In this document: positions 1-9,199 of the stretch, piece after piece
Position numbering within the stretch: position 1 is the first letter of the stretch
Layout of the letters: each line of letters opens with the position of its first letter
From: UBA7703 sp963667195
GTDB taxonomy: Bacteria; Bacillota; Clostridia; Christensenellales; CAG-138
Assembly: GCA_963667195.1 (NCBI GenBank)
Contig: OY762962.1
Coordinates: 1-64,000, forward strand
Direction of reading: 5' to 3'
Length of the DNA stretch: 64,000 nucleotides
Notes under the pieces: generated by a model
The model's database searches: none
Told to the model about the DNA's origin: nothing
What the model saw: only the letters and a program-made list of their open reading frames with translations
Program-made: the position numbers and the translations under genes

Positions 1-1231
1 TGCGGATGCCGTTTGCACGGAAGGTTGCGTTTGCGCAATCCAGCGTCACCTGCGTGGTGGCAAACGTCGCGTCGCTCATCTGGCTCGCGAGGAAGCGCTC
101 ATAGATCAGCTTATACAGGCGGAACTGCTCGCTCGTCAGGTGATCCTTGATCGCGGCGGGCTCGTTGTCCACGCTGGTCGGGCGGATGGCTTCGTGCGCG
201 TCCTGCGCGTTGTCGCGTCCTTTGTAGAAGTTCGGCTTCTCTGGGATATATTTCTCGCCAAAGCGTCCCGCGATAAACGCGCGGGAGGACTGCTGCGCTT
301 CCGACGCGATGCGGACAGAGTCGGTACGGATATAGGAGATCAAACCGACCGAGCCTTTGCCGCCGATGTCTATGCCCTCGTAGAGCTGCTGCGCGATCAT
401 CATCGTGCGCTTGGTGGTAAAGCCGAGCTTGCGGGAGGCCTCCTGCTGGAGGCTGCTTGTGGTAAACGGCGGCGCGGGATGGCGGGACTTAACGCCCTCC
501 TTCACCTCGTTGATGGTGAAAATCTGATCCTGAATGCGGGCGAGGACTTCCTTGGTGTCGGCCTCGTTGCAAAGGTCTCGCTTCGTGCCGTTTTCGCCGT
601 AATACTTCGCGTCGAACGATTTTTTGTTTGCGATGTCGCGCAGCTTCGCCGTGATGTTCCAGTATTCCTCCGGCACAAAATCGCGGATTTCGCTCTCACG
701 GTCGCAGATGATGCGGGTGGCAACGCTCTGGACGCGCCCTGCCGAGAGGCCCTTGCGAACCTTTCGCCAGAGGATCGGGCTGATTTCGTAGCCTACCAGA
801 CGATCCAGAATTCGGCGCGCCTGCTGCGCGTTGACGAGGCGCATGTCGATTGGCCGCGCACCCTTGATCGAGTTTTTAACCGCGGTGGACGTGATCTCGT
901 TGAACACGATGCGGCACTTGCTCTTCTCGTCGAGATTGAGCACCTGCGCGAGATGCCAGCTGATGGCTTCGCCTTCGCGGTCAGGGTCGGTCGCGAGATA
1001 CACTTTCTCGGCGGTCTTCGCCTCTTTACGGATGCGCTCCAGCACATCGCCTCTGCCGCGCAGGGTGATGTATTTCGGCTCAAAGTTGTTCTCAATCTTG
1101 ACGCCGAGCTGGCTCTTCGGCAGATCGCGCACGTGTCCGTTGGACGCGACCACCTTGTATTTATTTCCTAAAAATTTGCCGATCGTCTTGGCCTTTGCGG
1201 GCGACTCAACGATGACGAGTGCTTCTGGCAT
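1..1231 (-). CDS. topA: DNA topoisomerase I, 5' part (runs off the left edge)
   Basis: Type IA topoisomerase that relaxes negatively supercoiled DNA. The visible N-terminal 410 codons open with MPEALVIVESPAKAKTIGKF, the TOPRIM start, followed by the acidic TOPRIM motif DPDREGEA near residue 100. The active-site tyrosine region G-LISYIRTDS is at roughly residues 300-310. The rest of the catalytic core and the zinc-finger tail lie outside the window. The ATG at 1231 is chosen because the conserved VIVESPAKA motif begins five residues later. dprA lies upstream on the same strand, but a 366-bp gap with its own promoter separates them. Confidence 0.96.
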   Translation of the reverse strand, partial: MPEALVIVESPAKAKTIGKFLGNKYKVVASNGHVRDLPKSQLGVKIENNFEPKYITLRGRGDVLERIRKEAKTAEKVYLATDPDREGEAISWHLAQVLNLDEKSKCRIVFNEITSTAVKNSIKGARPIDMRLVNAQQARRILDRLVGYEISPILWRKVRKGLSAGRVQSVATRIICDRESEIRDFVPEEYWNITAKLRDIANKKSFDAKYYGENGTKRDLCNEADTKEVLARIQDQIFTINEVKEGVKSRHPAPPFTTSSLQQEASRKLGFTTKRTMMIAQQLYEGIDIGGKGSVGLISYIRTDSVRIASEAQQSSRAFIAGRFGEKYIPEKPNFYKGRDNAQDAHEAIRPTSVDNEPAAIKDHLTSEQFRLYKLIYERFLASQMSDATFATTQVTLDCANATFRANGIR

Positions 1232-1597
1232 AGTAACCCTCCCACCGGAACGCGCGTTTTGGGCGCATACGCACAATAGGCGTACATTTATGTCCGGCAA
1301 CTGCTTCATTATTCCGAAATAATGCAATTCTGTCAAGATAAATATTGTGGACGGATTGAAAAATGAAAGAAAATTCTCCATTTTACCGGTGAGATTCGGT
1401 AGAAAATTACTTTTCGATTCCGGTTTGGATCGCAAGCAGAAAAATTTCTTCTATTATATACTCTCTCGTAGAGATCGAAAGTACGTCGCTTGTTCCGGCG
1501 AAAATTCTGCCGGGCGCGTGGAACGCAAAAAGGACCGCGTTTTGCCTTGGCTCAGCCACCAATACTGTTTATTATATTGTCTTTACTGTTATTTGAG
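1232..1597. other. intergenic region between dprA and topA
   Basis: 366 bp without a convincing gene; short open frames here lack family features. Besides the promoter at 1308-1336 there is a second minus-strand TATAAT near 1456-1461 with only a poor -35. A small inverted repeat TCTCTCGTAGAGA lies beside it. No strong terminator was seen after dprA. Confidence 0.5.
1308..1336 (-). promoter_or_regulatory. sigma-A promoter for topA with overlapping inverted repeat
   Basis: On the minus strand TTGACA (1331-1336) is followed after 17 bp by AATAAT (1308-1313), about 75 nt upstream of the topA ATG. The perfect inverted repeat CATTATTCCGAAATAATG (1307-1324) covers the -10 box and part of the spacer, so a repressor site there is possible. 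Confidence 0.75.
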
Positions 1598-2746
1598 TTA
1601 TATGTCCTTGAGTCTGGTCTGATTGGTATCGATGCTGTATCGTCTGCCGGGCAGCGCCTGCACGATGCCGGAGAACTGAAGTTCCGTCAGTGAAGCGTTC
1701 ATGGTTCCAATCGGAAGCGCGAGGGCATCGCAAAGCTCGTCAAAGCTCATCTCACCGCTCTTGAGCAGGCGGCAGATAGCGCGCTGCTCCTCGTTGAGCG
1801 AGGAAAGCAGAACGATATTCGCGGGCGGGCGCGTTTCTGCCGCAACATGCAGGCAGGAATACTCCGCGAGAATATCCTCCGGCGCAAACACGGGCTTCGC
1901 CTCGCCTCTGGCAATCATTCCGTTCGGGCCAAGACTCATCTCGTCACCAATGCGCCCGGGAATTGCGAAAACATCCCTGCCCTGATCGTGCGCATACCCC
2001 GCGGTGATGCTGGTTCCGCTGCGCTCCGCGGCCTCCACGACGAGCGTTCCGTGCGCAAGCCCGCTCATCACGCGATTACGAATCGGGAAAAAATAGCGTT
2101 CCACCTTTGTTCCGGGCAAAAACTCCGAGGCAACGGCACCGCGCTCGATGATCTCGTCATACAATCTCTCGTTCGACTGCGGATAGACGATATCCACGCC
2201 GCAGCCCAGCACCGCGAGCGTCGGGCAGACCACGTCCGCCGCGTCCAGCGCGCCGCGAGCCGCGCAGGCATCGATTCCCTCCGCCATGCCGGAGACCACC
2301 AGCGCGCCAGCGGAGGCGAGCTCATGCCCGAATCGCTTGGCGACCTCGATGCCATACTTGCTTGGGTGACGTGATCCGATGATCGCGATTGCAAGCTCCG
2401 GGTCGGGCTCGATCTGGCCGATGTAGTAGAGCACGCTCGGCGGATCGGGTATCTCCGCGAGCAGCTTTGGATAGCGCACGTCTCCGGGGTAGGTAAAGCG
2501 GATGTGCTTTTTCTCCATCTGCTCCAGCATCCGCGCAAGAAATCCCGCCTGATTCGCCTTATTCAACCGCGCGCAGACCCCTTCTGGAAGCGCGGAGAAG
2601 CCCTCCGCATCGTCCGAAAAAGCGGCTCTCGCCGCACCGAGTGAGCCGAAGCGTTCCACAATGCGCTGGAAGGTCTTTGCTCGATATTCGACGCCATAGT
2701 TCAGCCAGAGCCGCGCCTCTTCCTCCGCCGTAATCTCCCGCGCCAT
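1598..2746 (-). CDS. dprA: DNA-processing protein DprA (Smf)
   Basis: Loads RecA onto incoming single-stranded DNA during natural transformation. The 382-residue protein has an N-terminal helical part, then the Rossmann-type DprA domain with the signatures IIGSRHPSKYG and VVSGMAEGIDACAARGAL, and GCGVDIVYP further on. It ends with a winged-helix domain (last ~60 residues). The frame is open to 2845, but the ATG at 2746 is preferred: it lies 4 nt after the comM stop, and the longer version would overlap comM. It probably forms an operon with comM, a pairing that fits a competence role. Confidence 0.95.
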   Translation of the reverse strand: MAREITAEEEARLWLNYGVEYRAKTFQRIVERFGSLGAARAAFSDDAEGFSALPEGVCARLNKANQAGFLARMLEQMEKKHIRFTYPGDVRYPKLLAEIPDPPSVLYYIGQIEPDPELAIAIIGSRHPSKYGIEVAKRFGHELASAGALVVSGMAEGIDACAARGALDAADVVCPTLAVLGCGVDIVYPQSNERLYDEIIERGAVASEFLPGTKVERYFFPIRNRVMSGLAHGTLVVEAAERSGTSITAGYAHDQGRDVFAIPGRIGDEMSLGPNGMIARGEAKPVFAPEDILAEYSCLHVAAETRPPANIVLLSSLNEEQRAICRLLKSGEMSFDELCDALALPIGTMNASLTELQFSGIVQALPGRRYSIDTNQTRLKDI

Positions 2747-2750
2747 GGCG

Positions 2751-4277
2751 TTACGCTTCCCTTCCGCTTTGATCGAGGCTGCGGTACTGGATCGCCTCCG
2801 CATAGTGCGCAAGCGTGATCTGGTCTGATCCTTCCACGTCCGCAATCGTGCGCGCGACCTTCAGGATGCGCTGGTAGGCACGCGCGGAGAGCTTCAGCTC
2901 CGCGTATGCCCGCGCAAGCAGGCGCTCGCTCGCCTCGTCCGGCGCGCAGTAGCGCTTGATGAGCTTTGCGTTCATCTGCGCGTTGAGGAGGATTCCGTCG
3001 TCCGCAAAGCGCTTCCTCTGCCGCTCCCGCGCGGCTTCCACGCGCGCGCGAATCACGTTGGAAGGCTCGCCGGTCGCCTTTTCGGAAAGCTCGAGAAAGC
3101 CGACTTCCGGCATCTCGATCTGAATATCGATGCGATCCATCAGAGGCCCGCTGATTCTGCCGCGGTAGCGCTCAATCTGGCTCTTTGCGCAGCGGCACGG
3201 GTGAATCTTTGAACCATAGTTGCCGCAGGGGCACGGGTTCATCGCGGCGACGAGCACGAACTCCGCGGGATACGTTGCGGTTGCGGCGGCGCGGCTCACG
3301 GTGATAAAGCCATCCTCCAGCGGCTGGCGCAGCGCTTCCAGCACGTTGTGCTGAAACTCCGGCAGCTCGTCGAGGAAAAGCACGCCGAAGTGCGCAAGGC
3401 TGATCTCGCCCGGCTTCGCGCTCGTACCGCCGCCGACGAGCGCCGCGCTGGAGGCACCGTGGTGCGGCGCGCGAAACGGACGCTCCCGAACCATGCCGCG
3501 GCCTTTTGTCGCGCCCGTGATCGAGTGTATCTTTGTGATCTCCAGCGACTCTTCATAGGTTAGCTGGGGTAAAATCGAAGGAATTGCGCGCGCGAGCATG
3601 GTCTTGCCCGCGCCGGGGGTGCCGATGAGCAGGATGTTGTGCCCGCCCGCGACGGCAATCTCCGCCGCTCGCTTTGCACCCTGCTGCCCCTTGATCTCGC
3701 TAAAATCGGTGCCGAAGCGCTGCTCATAGCCCTGCCAGCGCTCGGTCGGATGCGGCGCGATCTCCTCGCTGCCGCGTACATGCTCGCAGAGCTGCTTCAG
3801 CGTCGCCACGGGCAGAATCTGAACGCCCTCTACATAAGCCGCTTCTTCCGCGTTTGCTTCCGGCACGACGAATACGGTCTCACCTTTGGAGAACGCGTCG
3901 ATCACCATCGGCAATACGCCCGCAATCGCGCGGACGCCGCCATCGAGCCCCAGCTCGCCAAACGTCACAAACGAGGGATTCGTGTGTGCGCCGAGTTGAC
4001 CCGACGCGGCAAGGATGGAGAGCGCAACGGGCAGATCGTACACCGCGCCTTCTTTTCGCATGTCCGCGGGAGCCAGGTTGACCGTGATCCGCGCCGCGGG
4101 AAAGATGTATCCCGCGTTCTTGATCGCGGCGCGCACGCGCTCGCGCGATTCTTTGACGGCGGCGTCCGGCAGGCCTACGATTTCAAAGCCGGGCAGCCCG
4201 TTTGCGATATCTGTCTCCACCTGTACGGCATAGCCGCCGATTCCGTTGAGTCCGTGGCTCTTGATGCGAGAAAGCAT
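2751..4277 (-). CDS. comM: ComM/YifB family Mg-chelatase-like AAA+ ATPase
   Basis: 508-residue AAA+ protein of the YifB/ComM family, a helicase-like factor linked to branch migration during transformation in other bacteria. An N-terminal Lon-protease-like domain (GLPGFEIVGLPD) is followed by Walker A GTPGAGKTMLA, Walker B VLFLDELPEF and a C-terminal helical Mg-chelatase domain with ARAYQRILKVARTIADL-like sequence. The ATG at 4277 matches the family start MLSRIKS and has GGAGAGGAA 13 nt upstream; a TTG at 4304 is possible but less likely. The dprA gene follows after 4 nt. Confidence 0.95.
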   Translation of the reverse strand: MLSRIKSHGLNGIGGYAVQVETDIANGLPGFEIVGLPDAAVKESRERVRAAIKNAGYIFPAARITVNLAPADMRKEGAVYDLPVALSILAASGQLGAHTNPSFVTFGELGLDGGVRAIAGVLPMVIDAFSKGETVFVVPEANAEEAAYVEGVQILPVATLKQLCEHVRGSEEIAPHPTERWQGYEQRFGTDFSEIKGQQGAKRAAEIAVAGGHNILLIGTPGAGKTMLARAIPSILPQLTYEESLEITKIHSITGATKGRGMVRERPFRAPHHGASSAALVGGGTSAKPGEISLAHFGVLFLDELPEFQHNVLEALRQPLEDGFITVSRAAATATYPAEFVLVAAMNPCPCGNYGSKIHPCRCAKSQIERYRGRISGPLMDRIDIQIEMPEVGFLELSEKATGEPSNVIRARVEAARERQRKRFADDGILLNAQMNAKLIKRYCAPDEASERLLARAYAELKLSARAYQRILKVARTIADVEGSDQITLAHYAEAIQYRSLDQSGREA

Positions 4278-4337
4278 GTTCGTGCAGTCTTTCCTCTCCG
4301 GCAATTCCGTTTTTTACGGTTATGCTCAGTATACACG

Positions 4338-4365
4338 AAAAGCGCCGACTTGTGCGGCGCTTTTT
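4338..4365 (-). terminator. bidirectional-type terminator after the GtrA gene
   Basis: GCGCCG/CGGCGC stem with A-rich left and T-rich right flanks on both strands. It sits between the GtrA stop (4385) and the comM start, so on the minus strand it separates the glycosyltransferase unit from comM-dprA. Confidence 0.7.
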
Positions 4366-4384
4366 CGACAAAATGCGATATGTT

Positions 4385-4870
4385 TTATGCTTTTTCGGTC
4401 GACTCTCCGGACTGCGGTTTGCTCTTGAACACAAGCAGGCGGTTGCCGACGTAGTTCACCGCGATGGCAACCACGGTTGCGATGAGCTTGCAGACCGTGT
4501 CCCCTTTGATGAATCCAGCGAGAGCTTTCGGCATCCAGCCCGCAACCCACGCATTGGTGATACCCGCCTTTTCGCGAAGGAGCCAGATCATGCCGAGCGA
4601 AACGCCAAGCGACGCGAGGTTGACCAGCAGAAACAGCGCGATCTCGCGAAACGAGCGCGTCCGCTGCTCGCGAAACGTCCAGTTGCTGTTCCAAAGATAG
4701 CTGTTGATCACGCCCGCGGTATAGCCGAGCACCTGCGCCGCATACACCCAACCAAGCGTCAGGTTCAGCGTCTGAAACACTGCAAAATCGACCACAGTGT
4801 TCAGCACGCCCACAATGGCGAACTTCGTAATCTGCCAGAGCGTCTTTTTCGCCTCTTCGTTACGCGCCAT
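4385..4870 (-). CDS. GtrA-like membrane protein
   Basis: 161 residues with four predicted membrane segments and the GtrA-family opening FAIVGVLNTVVDFAVF plus the conserved N-S-Y-x-W-N element. GtrA proteins are thought to help move undecaprenyl-phosphate-linked sugars across the membrane or to partner GT-C glycosyltransferases. The start overlaps the end of the upstream 1276-residue glycosyltransferase gene by 11 bp, implying translational coupling. Its likely job (inference) is to supply or flip the lipid-linked sugar donor for that enzyme. Confidence 0.88.
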   Translation of the reverse strand: MARNEEAKKTLWQITKFAIVGVLNTVVDFAVFQTLNLTLGWVYAAQVLGYTAGVINSYLWNSNWTFREQRTRSFREIALFLLVNLASLGVSLGMIWLLREKAGITNAWVAGWMPKALAGFIKGDTVCKLIATVVAIAVNYVGNRLLVFKSKPQSGESTEKA

Positions 4871-7800
4871 ACATCAGTTTCCCTCCAGGCAGTTTGGAAA
4901 GGAACGCGCCCCATTGCGCCGGAATCGCGAGGCCGGAAAGGCCCGGATAGAGCAGCACGAAGAACAGGATCGCAAACCCGACCCAAACCCACTTGATGAA
5001 ATTCGCTTCCGGATAGCGCTCCTCCAGCTTTTGCAGCGCGTAGACCGTCGCCATCAGGATAAACGGCACCGTCGCGAAGAAGTGGTAGATAAACGTGCAG
5101 CGCGTCACCAGCACCCAAGGCAGAAAGTTTGCCAGAATTCCCACGAGAAATATCTGCATGGCGCGATCCGGCTTCACCCGCTTGCTCAGCCGTGCCCAAA
5201 GCAGCGCTACCGCGCCGATGGAGGACACCCACCACACGGCAGGGTTGCCGGAGGCGCTGAGGGTAGAGACCTGATCCGGCGCGATATAGCTGTTGAAGTA
5301 ATACCACATCGGCTTGACCGTAAATGGCCAGGAGTACCAGCTCGACTGATACGGATGCGTGGCGACCAGCGTCGAATGATAGTGGTACATAAACTGCTGA
5401 TAGTGCGCAAACGTTTTGAACATGTCCGCAACACCATAGCCCGCCGTCTGTCCGGATTCGTAGATATAGTACGGCGTGTAGGACGCAAAATAGATCGTAA
5501 ACGGAATTACGATGAAGAACAACATGCACCAAAGCAGCGTCTTGAGCGCCATCGGCCAGAAGTCCGCAACTCTTGCTTTGTCTGCGTCGTTGTCCCGCGC
5601 GTTGACCTGCCGGTAATCGAGATAGCGCGAAATCAGCGAGCCAAAGAGCAGGATGGCGAGCCCCGCGCCCGCGTAGATGCTCGTCCACTTGCAGGCGGCG
5701 CCGATGCCGAAGAACAGGCCGGAGAGCGCAAGCGGTTTGAGCGTCTTTTTTAGTCCATCGGCATAGATGTCCATCGTGATGTACTGATACATGTAATAGT
5801 ACATCAAGAGGATGAAAAACACCGAGTAGACGTCGATGGTCGCGATGCGCGTCTGCGTAAAGTGCATGAAGTCGAACGCAAACAGCGTGGTCAAAACCAG
5901 CGCATAGTTGGAGTTCTTGAATAGCCGCTTTCCAAACACGTACAGTACCGGCAGCATACCGATTCCGAACAACGCGCCGACCACGCGCCAGCCAAACGGC
6001 GTCATGCCAAACGCCCAAACGCCGAGCATGATGAAGAGCTTGCCAAGCGGCGGATGCGAGTTTTCGTAAGGCGTGAGGTTATGCAGGTTTTCGTAAGCCG
6101 TGCGCCCGTGGTACAGCTCGTCGAAATACATGCCGGTATAATAGCTCGGTTCCGCAACGGTGTTCTGCTCGTCAAAGAGCTTGGCCTGATCGCCGGTCGC
6201 GCTCACAATCGTCACGGGAATCTGCTTGCCGTCCTGATCGTAAAACGCGATCTCGTTGAGCTTGAGCGAACCGGAATAAAGCGACAGCGTCACCGTGTCG
6301 GTCGTAAAATCTGTCGTAACCTTCTTCCAGCGGAACATGTCGTCATACGTTTGGTCGAAGATCTCCTCGTGTCCATCCGGCGTGGCGATCAGCAGCGTTC
6401 CGTCATTGTCAATGTTGCCAAACACGCTGAAGGCGGTAACCTGCTCCACCTTGTTGAACTTGACCGTAACGCTCTCTCCCGCCTTGTCGCTGTACCAATA
6501 GGTCTGCGGGGCCTTCATGGAGCCGAGGTTTGTGAGCGCAACCACGCCGTAGACCAGCGTGATGCCAAGCATAAAAAGCGTGTCGCGCTTGGTGAAGTGC
6601 AGCTTGTTGTCCGTCGGCATCGCGGGCAGGATCGAAATTCGGCGCGCAAGTCGTTTTTGCGGCTGCTTTTCCAGCACGAGTCTCTGCGACAGCTTATTCT
6701 GCACGAGAATCTGGAACGCGACGTAGCTCAAGTAGAGCGCGAGCAACACCGTCGCCAAAGAGCCCACAAACGTGATCACGTTATAGACCGTTCCGCGCGC
6801 GTCCTGATGGTTCACCACATAATACGCGCATGCGGCGTTGAGGAAAGACGTCACGGTGAGTCCGCCGAACGCGGCAAGAAGCCTGCGGTCTCCGTAATAG
6901 AGATACGCAATCAAGATCAACAGCAGCGCGGGCAGCATATAGCGCTCGTGCATGTAGTGTCCGAAGGTGAAGATGAGGAGCACCACAAGTCCGGACGCGA
7001 GGAACAGCGCGCCACGGCTCCGCTTTCTTCCGAAGAAATAGAGCACGGAAGAGAACACCGTGGAGAGTACGATCATGCCCATGCCGAACACGTAGTAAGG
7101 CATCCACAGGATCAACGTATCCGCGGTTTTCCAGTTCCAGCCACACAGCGAACCGAAGTTGAACGCCTCGATGGAGGCATAATGGTAGGACGATGCGGTA
7201 GAGCTGTATTTGTCGATCAGCCAAAGCGGGTCCTGACTTCCACGGAACGGCAATGAGAGCACGAAGAGTACGGCGAGCGCCGCAACCACCGCAAGCACGG
7301 TCTCAACCAGCTTCTTTACCCAAGCTTCGCGGTGATCGAAGATGTCCAGTATGAACGCAACCGCAAGAATCGGCCCGAACATCAGCGCCTGTGGTTTCAT
7401 CAGAATCGCGAGCCCGTAGACCGCGCCGGCTAAAATTCGCTTGTCGCTCTGCAGGAGCAGGATTACGATCGCAATCAAGAGCGCGAGCACAGAGTCAATC
7501 TGACCCCATGCGCCGGAGACGAACATCAGCGTCGGCGTAAAGGCATAGATGCCAGCAAGAATAAGCGCGCCTTTTTCGCCGAGATTCTGCTTTTTCGCCA
7601 TGCGATACAGGAGGTATGCCGTCAATAGGTCGGCAAACGTGGACGGCATTTTGAAGAGCAGCGCCATCCCGTCCGAACCGTACGGTATGCCAACCAGGCG
7701 GCAGAAGCCGGAGATCGCGCCGCAGATATACATGTATCCCGGCGGATAGTCCGCAAACGCGCCGCTGGTATAGAAGTTGCTCATGCCCTTTTCCACGACC

Positions 7801-8690
7801 ATATTGCCCCAGGCCATGAAGCAGTTGATGTCCGTCGGATGGCCGTAGAATATGAGCGAAAGGATTACGCGCACGATAAACGCGCATAGCAATATCGCCA
7901 TCAGGATCAGTTCCGGGTGTTCGACCGTCTCTAAAAAGCGGGACGAGAACCGAAGTTCATTGCGATAAAGCCAGAGAATTGCGCCGCCGAGCACCAGCGT
8001 AAACGCAACCGCCAGATACAGCGGATCGTTCGCGGTCGCTTTTGTTGCGGAGGAAGATGTGCTCGTGTCGGTTTGATTGGAGACGGTGCCGTTCTCCGTC
8101 GGGAGATCGACGACCTTCGCGTCGGTGGCGACGCACTCCATCAGCGACACATTGCGGTATTCCGCCGTGCCGGTCGCCGTGGTGCCGTAGCCGCCGAGGC
8201 GCAGGGCAACGGCAACCTTGGTCTGCTCCGCACCCGTGCGGAAATACAGCTGCACGGTGCGCCATGCATCCGAACCGAATAGATTCTCCGAATAGCAAAA
8301 TGTTCCGTCGATGGGGTAGTTATCGATCGAGAGATTTGCGCCTGTGCCATTCTCCACGTCGCTCGTGCGAATCTCCGCGCTCAGGCGGTATATCTTGTTG
8401 GGTGCGACGGTAACCTCCTGAATCACGCGGGAGTCGTTCGCAACGAGGTTGGTCAAAACAATCTGCGTGTGACCGTCTTCATTTGCAACCGAAGCACTCA
8501 CGCCATCCGCATCGTTCTGATACGCGGTCAGTTCCCAGCCCGCGGGCAGAGGCGCGCTCTCGGTCTGAATCGAGAAATCTCCGTTATAAAGCAGTTCGTC
8601 TCCCGTGGTTTGATCCGCGTTTTCGGCAAGCGCCAGCGCGGGCACGCACAACAGGCATACAAAAAGCAGGATTGTCAGCAGTTTACGCAC
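4860..8690 (-). CDS. two-module GT-C glycosyltransferase (Gpi18-like + PMT-like)
   Basis: 1276-residue membrane protein. Residues 1-22 are a signal peptide; about 30-190 form a carbohydrate-binding-type beta-sandwich; a membrane helix lies near 225-243. Residues about 260-670 resemble Gpi18-type mannosyltransferases, with PTDINCFMAWG and DYPPGYMY. Residues about 700-1276 are a PMT (dolichyl/polyprenyl-phosphate-mannose protein mannosyltransferase) module with the catalytic-loop FDELYHGRTAYE (856-867), the ACKWTSIYAG signature, and an extra discoidin-like soluble insert at about 730-830. Both modules would use polyprenyl-phosphate sugars on the outer membrane face. Start is GTG at 8690 with AAGGA 7 nt upstream. 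It is coupled to GtrA downstream. The exact sugar and acceptor cannot be told. Confidence 0.9.
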   Translation of the reverse strand: MRKLLTILLFVCLLCVPALALAENADQTTGDELLYNGDFSIQTESAPLPAGWELTAYQNDADGVSASVANEDGHTQIVLTNLVANDSRVIQEVTVAPNKIYRLSAEIRTSDVENGTGANLSIDNYPIDGTFCYSENLFGSDAWRTVQLYFRTGAEQTKVAVALRLGGYGTTATGTAEYRNVSLMECVATDAKVVDLPTENGTVSNQTDTSTSSSATKATANDPLYLAVAFTLVLGGAILWLYRNELRFSSRFLETVEHPELILMAILLCAFIVRVILSLIFYGHPTDINCFMAWGNMVVEKGMSNFYTSGAFADYPPGYMYICGAISGFCRLVGIPYGSDGMALLFKMPSTFADLLTAYLLYRMAKKQNLGEKGALILAGIYAFTPTLMFVSGAWGQIDSVLALLIAIVILLLQSDKRILAGAVYGLAILMKPQALMFGPILAVAFILDIFDHREAWVKKLVETVLAVVAALAVLFVLSLPFRGSQDPLWLIDKYSSTASSYHYASIEAFNFGSLCGWNWKTADTLILWMPYYVFGMGMIVLSTVFSSVLYFFGRKRSRGALFLASGLVVLLIFTFGHYMHERYMLPALLLILIAYLYYGDRRLLAAFGGLTVTSFLNAACAYYVVNHQDARGTVYNVITFVGSLATVLLALYLSYVAFQILVQNKLSQRLVLEKQPQKRLARRISILPAMPTDNKLHFTKRDTLFMLGITLVYGVVALTNLGSMKAPQTYWYSDKAGESVTVKFNKVEQVTAFSVFGNIDNDGTLLIATPDGHEEIFDQTYDDMFRWKKVTTDFTTDTVTLSLYSGSLKLNEIAFYDQDGKQIPVTIVSATGDQAKLFDEQNTVAEPSYYTGMYFDELYHGRTAYENLHNLTPYENSHPPLGKLFIMLGVWAFGMTPFGWRVVGALFGIGMLPVLYVFGKRLFKNSNYALVLTTLFAFDFMHFTQTRIATIDVYSVFFILLMYYYMYQYITMDIYADGLKKTLKPLALSGLFFGIGAACKWTSIYAGAGLAILLFGSLISRYLDYRQVNARDNDADKARVADFWPMALKTLLWCMLFFIVIPFTIYFASYTPYYIYESGQTAGYGVADMFKTFAHYQQFMYHYHSTLVATHPYQSSWYSWPFTVKPMWYYFNSYIAPDQVSTLSASGNPAVWWVSSIGAVALLWARLSKRVKPDRAMQIFLVGILANFLPWVLVTRCTFIYHFFATVPFILMATVYALQKLEERYPEANFIKWVWVGFAILFFVLLYPGLSGLAIPAQWGAFLSKLPGGKLMYGA

Positions 8691-8739
8691 AAACGTATCC
8701 TTTCCCCATCCTTGATCTAGGGTCTATGAATTCCCAAAC

Positions 8740-8767
8740 AGTATACCACAAACCAAAAAAAGCTCAA
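8740..8767 (-). promoter_or_regulatory. promoter for the glycosyltransferase-gtrA unit
   Basis: TTGAGC (8762-8767), 16-bp spacer, TATACT (8740-8745) on the minus strand, about 50 nt before the GTG start. The -35 box lies within the stem of the preceding operon's terminator. Confidence 0.6.
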
Positions 8768-8790
8768 CCGCGTGGATGCGGCTTGAGCTT
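8754..8790 (-). terminator. terminator of the rplS/rbgA-rnhB-yraN unit
   Basis: Stem AAGCTCAACCGC/GCGG-C-TTGAGCTT with one bulge and a 6-nt loop, followed on the minus strand by seven T residues. It lies 55 bp after the yraN stop. Confidence 0.85.
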
Positions 8791-8845
8791 GTCATTTTTG
8801 TGTCAGAGATTTCACGTTAAGGGGGATATCCCTATATACGCACGA

Positions 8846-9199
8846 TCAGGTCGCGTCAAACGCGTTTTCGATGTGGCAAATCCGGTCGCTGCCGAGATAG
8901 ACCTCGACTACGTCAAACCGCGCGGGAACATCCGTCTTTCCCGTTTCCATTAGAAACGCCTGCGCCGCAAGCGTCAGGAGCCGTCGCTTGGCGAGCGTCA
9001 CAAACTCCGCGGGCGTGCCGTAGCCCGTTTTTGCGCGCGCCTTCACCTCGACAAACACCACCGCCTCGCCGTCCTGCATGATCAGGTCGATCTCGCGCGG
9101 CCCGCTGCGATAGTTTCGGCGCAGGAGCTGGTAGCCCCGCTCCGCGAGATACGCCTCCGCGCGCGCTTCACCGCCTCTGCCCACCGAGGTCGTGCTCAT
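8846..9199 (-). CDS. yraN: YraN family endonuclease-like protein (UPF0102)
   Basis: 117 residues with the YraN fold markers: GEARAEAYLAERGYQLLRRNYR, then EIDLIMQDGEAVVFVEVKAR, whose E-D-ExK arrangement resembles Holliday-junction-resolvase-type nucleases. The function is not settled in the family. The ATG overlaps the rnhB stop (ATGA), a translational-coupling arrangement. A longer frame to 9562 exists but overlaps rnhB and lacks family similarity. Confidence 0.92.
   Translation of the reverse strand: MSTTSVGRGGEARAEAYLAERGYQLLRRNYRSGPREIDLIMQDGEAVVFVEVKARAKTGYGTPAEFVTLAKRRLLTLAAQAFLMETGKTDVPARFDVVEVYLGSDRICHIENAFDAT

Noticed and set aside
140..1171. Long plus-strand open frame of 343 codons
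   Set aside because: It is the antisense shadow of topA, whose minus-strand frame carries clear TOPRIM motifs.
4801..6018. Minus-strand open frame in another phase of the glycosyltransferase gene
   Set aside because: Overlaps the well-supported glycosyltransferase frame and has Arg/His-rich shadow composition.
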